From positions 1 through 6,617 of the forward strand of contig CALPVM020000141.1 of the NCBI GenBank assembly GCA_943327015.2: a stretch of 6,617 nucleotides of DNA. The letters run 5' to 3'. A program made the translations under genes and the position numbers. Position 1 is the first letter of the stretch, and each line of letters starts with the position of its first letter. The stretch is from Akkermansia muciniphila. GTDB lineage: Bacteria > Pseudomonadota > Gammaproteobacteria > Burkholderiales > Burkholderiaceae_C. This document shows, piece after piece, positions 5,163 through 6,617 of the stretch. A model generated the notes under the pieces. That model ran no database searches and was not told where the DNA came from. It saw nothing but the letters and a program-made list of their open reading frames with translations.

Positions 5163-6617
5163 ATGAAAACATGGTTTCAATTAACGCTGATTGCGTCGGT
5201 GTGTGGTTTGGTGGCTTGTGGTGGATCAAGCAACGAAACAGTGCTGCAAGGCAGATTTATTGATGCTGCAGTAGAAGGGCTGGAATACACCACTAGTACT
5301 GGCATGTCTGGGGTGACAGATTCAAATGGCACGTTCAATTACACGCCCGGCAGTACAGTAACTTTTTCCATGGGGGGTATCAAATTCCCAGCGGTAGAAG
5401 CCTCATCTGTAGTCACGCCGCTGGATCTGGCCAAGGTCTCTTCGCCAGAGGACCCCGCAGCGCTTGCCATAGCGCAGATGTTGCAAAGCGTAGACGCTGA
5501 TGACAATCCTGACAACGGCATTTCAATCAAAAAAGACAAATTGGCTGTTGGAGCTGTGGAGCCAAGCAACTGGGCCCAGGTGACGCAAGATGAATTAAAA
5601 ACGCGTTTAAAAGACCCTAGCAAAATACGAACGCTTGATGATACGAGCAAACACCTCGTGTCGCAGCTTGACAAGTTAACGGGTAATCCGAAGATGAGCT
5701 TGGTGGGGCGCTACACCCCTGGTGCATCCACTGTCGGCATTGCAGAAATTGTGTCGTACCACGCCAATAGCAAGTCGCTGTTTATTACGGTAGACCATGC
5801 CGTAGAGCCCACTTCTTTCAAGCGCATTGATTTGAGTGCGTTGCCCACTACAGTTCAGACCAACCCACTCACCGCCAACAACTTGTCTGTATCAGAGCGA
5901 TACAACGTTGCTACCGATGTTAATGGCAATGGCTTTACTGCTGGTGGTGTGCAAAGCTTGGATGTAACTGGCAACCTGCTGGCGATTGCAGTGCAAAACA
6001 CCCCCAAAACCAGCGCTGGCGTGGTGGCCTTTTATACCTTGGCAGCCAACGGTACGCCCACTTTTTTTAAGAAAGTGACTGTAGGCAACTTGCCGGATGG
6101 CGTGATGTTTTCACCCGATGGCAAATACCTGGTAGTGGCCAATGAAGGTGAGCTCAGCAACACTTTTGGTACAGATACCATCGACCCTGAAGGATCGATA
6201 TCTATCATTGCTATCAACAATGGTGTACCAGCAGATACTGCGACCTCAGTAGCGTTTACAGACTTTAATGTAGGTGGCAGCCGTTATGCCGAACTGCCAG
6301 CTACAGTGCGGATTGGTCGCCCTGGTGCCAGCGTGGCACAAGACTTGGAGCCAGAATACGTGGCGTTTTCGGATGACAGCAAAACCGCTTTTGTCACTTT
6401 GCAGGAAAACAATGCCGTAGCGTCAGTAGAAGTTGCAACCGGCAAGATCAATAAAATCATGCCTTTAGGCTTTAAGGATTACGGAACTAAGTACAAGCTT
6501 GCTGCGTCTGATCGTTACGCCGGAACCACGTCAAGTGCTTACGGCAACCCCGCTGCAGCAGCTACATTAAAAAATTATGCCAATTTGTACGGCGTTTACC
6601 TGCCCGATGGCATTGCA
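5163..6617 (+). CDS. Choice-of-anchor I family lipoprotein (beta-propeller), C-terminus cut off by window edge
   Basis: 485 codons are visible and the frame is open at the window end. Residues 1-19 form a lipoprotein signal peptide: MK, a hydrophobic stretch, then lipobox LVAC with C19 as the predicted lipidated residue; GG follows, so outer-membrane placement is likely. Residues about 27-90 (GRFIDAAVEGLEYTT, SGVTDSNGTFNYTPGS, VTPLDL) form a small beta-rich domain seen at the N-terminus of many secreted lipoproteins. From about 178 the choice-of-anchor I propeller begins, with NLPDGVMFSPDGKYLVVANE (309-328), IDPEGSISII (340-349) and DLEPEYVAFSDDSKTAFVTL (394-413). Relatives are often annotated as alkaline phosphatase-like or esterase-like, but the activity is not established and no catalytic residues can be assigned here. 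The Pho-like promoter upstream hints at a role in phosphate scavenging; this is inference. It is divergent from ahpC. Confidence 0.88.
   Translation, partial: MKTWFQLTLIASVCGLVACGGSSNETVLQGRFIDAAVEGLEYTTSTGMSGVTDSNGTFNYTPGSTVTFSMGGIKFPAVEASSVVTPLDLAKVSSPEDPAALAIAQMLQSVDADDNPDNGISIKKDKLAVGAVEPSNWAQVTQDELKTRLKDPSKIRTLDDTSKHLVSQLDKLTGNPKMSLVGRYTPGASTVGIAEIVSYHANSKSLFITVDHAVEPTSFKRIDLSALPTTVQTNPLTANNLSVSERYNVATDVNGNGFTAGGVQSLDVTGNLLAIAVQNTPKTSAGVVAFYTLAANGTPTFFKKVTVGNLPDGVMFSPDGKYLVVANEGELSNTFGTDTIDPEGSISIIAINNGVPADTATSVAFTDFNVGGSRYAELPATVRIGRPGASVAQDLEPEYVAFSDDSKTAFVTLQENNAVASVEVATGKINKIMPLGFKDYGTKYKLAASDRYAGTTSSAYGNPAAAATLKNYANLYGVYLPDGIA

Noticed and set aside
4988..5263. 91-codon plus-strand frame across the intergenic region
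   Set aside because: It runs over the Pho-like promoter and the signal-peptide region of the lipoprotein in another frame, and has no ribosome binding site or known domain.
5339..5674. 111-codon minus-strand frame inside the lipoprotein gene
   Set aside because: It is antisense to a strongly supported coding region, with low-complexity Ser/Leu-rich translation and no family motif.

Overview
The window reads as chromosomal DNA of a betaproteobacterium, most likely Burkholderiales and perhaps Comamonadaceae-like. This rests mainly on the AhpC protein, whose start (MSLINTQVQPF) and active-site segment (MPAAFTFNCPTE) are the form I associate with betaproteobacteria. The genus cannot be fixed from the sequence, and base composition looks close to 50% G+C.

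Layout. One 240-bp divergent intergenic region (4923-5162) splits the window. To its left, on the minus strand, five genes run head to tail: ahpC (peroxiredoxin), ahpF (its flavoprotein reductase), a photolyase/cryptochrome-family protein, a 55-residue DUF2256 zinc-ribbon-like protein, and an FeS-BCP-type (6-4) photolyase/cryptochrome whose C-terminus lies beyond base 1. Gene junctions after ahpF are very tight: 7 nt apart, then an 8-nt overlap, then a 4-nt ATGA overlap. The last three genes therefore look translationally coupled. To the right, on the plus strand, is the first 485 codons of a lipoprotein with a choice-of-anchor I type beta-propeller; it runs off the window end.

How the parts may work together. 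AhpF passes electrons from NADH to AhpC, which reduces hydrogen peroxide and organic peroxides. The two flavin photolyase-family proteins would repair or sense UV/blue-light damage. The cluster thus joins peroxide defence to light-dependent DNA repair in one apparent transcription unit. The ahpC promoter has a perfect TATAAT and a poor -35, as expected for an activator-dependent promoter, but I could not find a convincing OxyR site.

The most striking regulatory signal is upstream of the lipoprotein. Four 11-bp units resembling Pho boxes lie in direct repeat (5080-5123), followed by a -10-like hexamer at the spacing seen in E. coli phoA. This suggests phosphate-starvation control of the lipoprotein.

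No tRNA, rRNA, CRISPR array, insertion sequence or other mobile element was seen. No gene-free stretch exceeds 300 bases. I did not find a clearly new system; the best leads are the Pho-type promoter, the coupled photolyase-DUF2256-photolyase block, and a clamp-binding-like motif in the first photolyase's tail.
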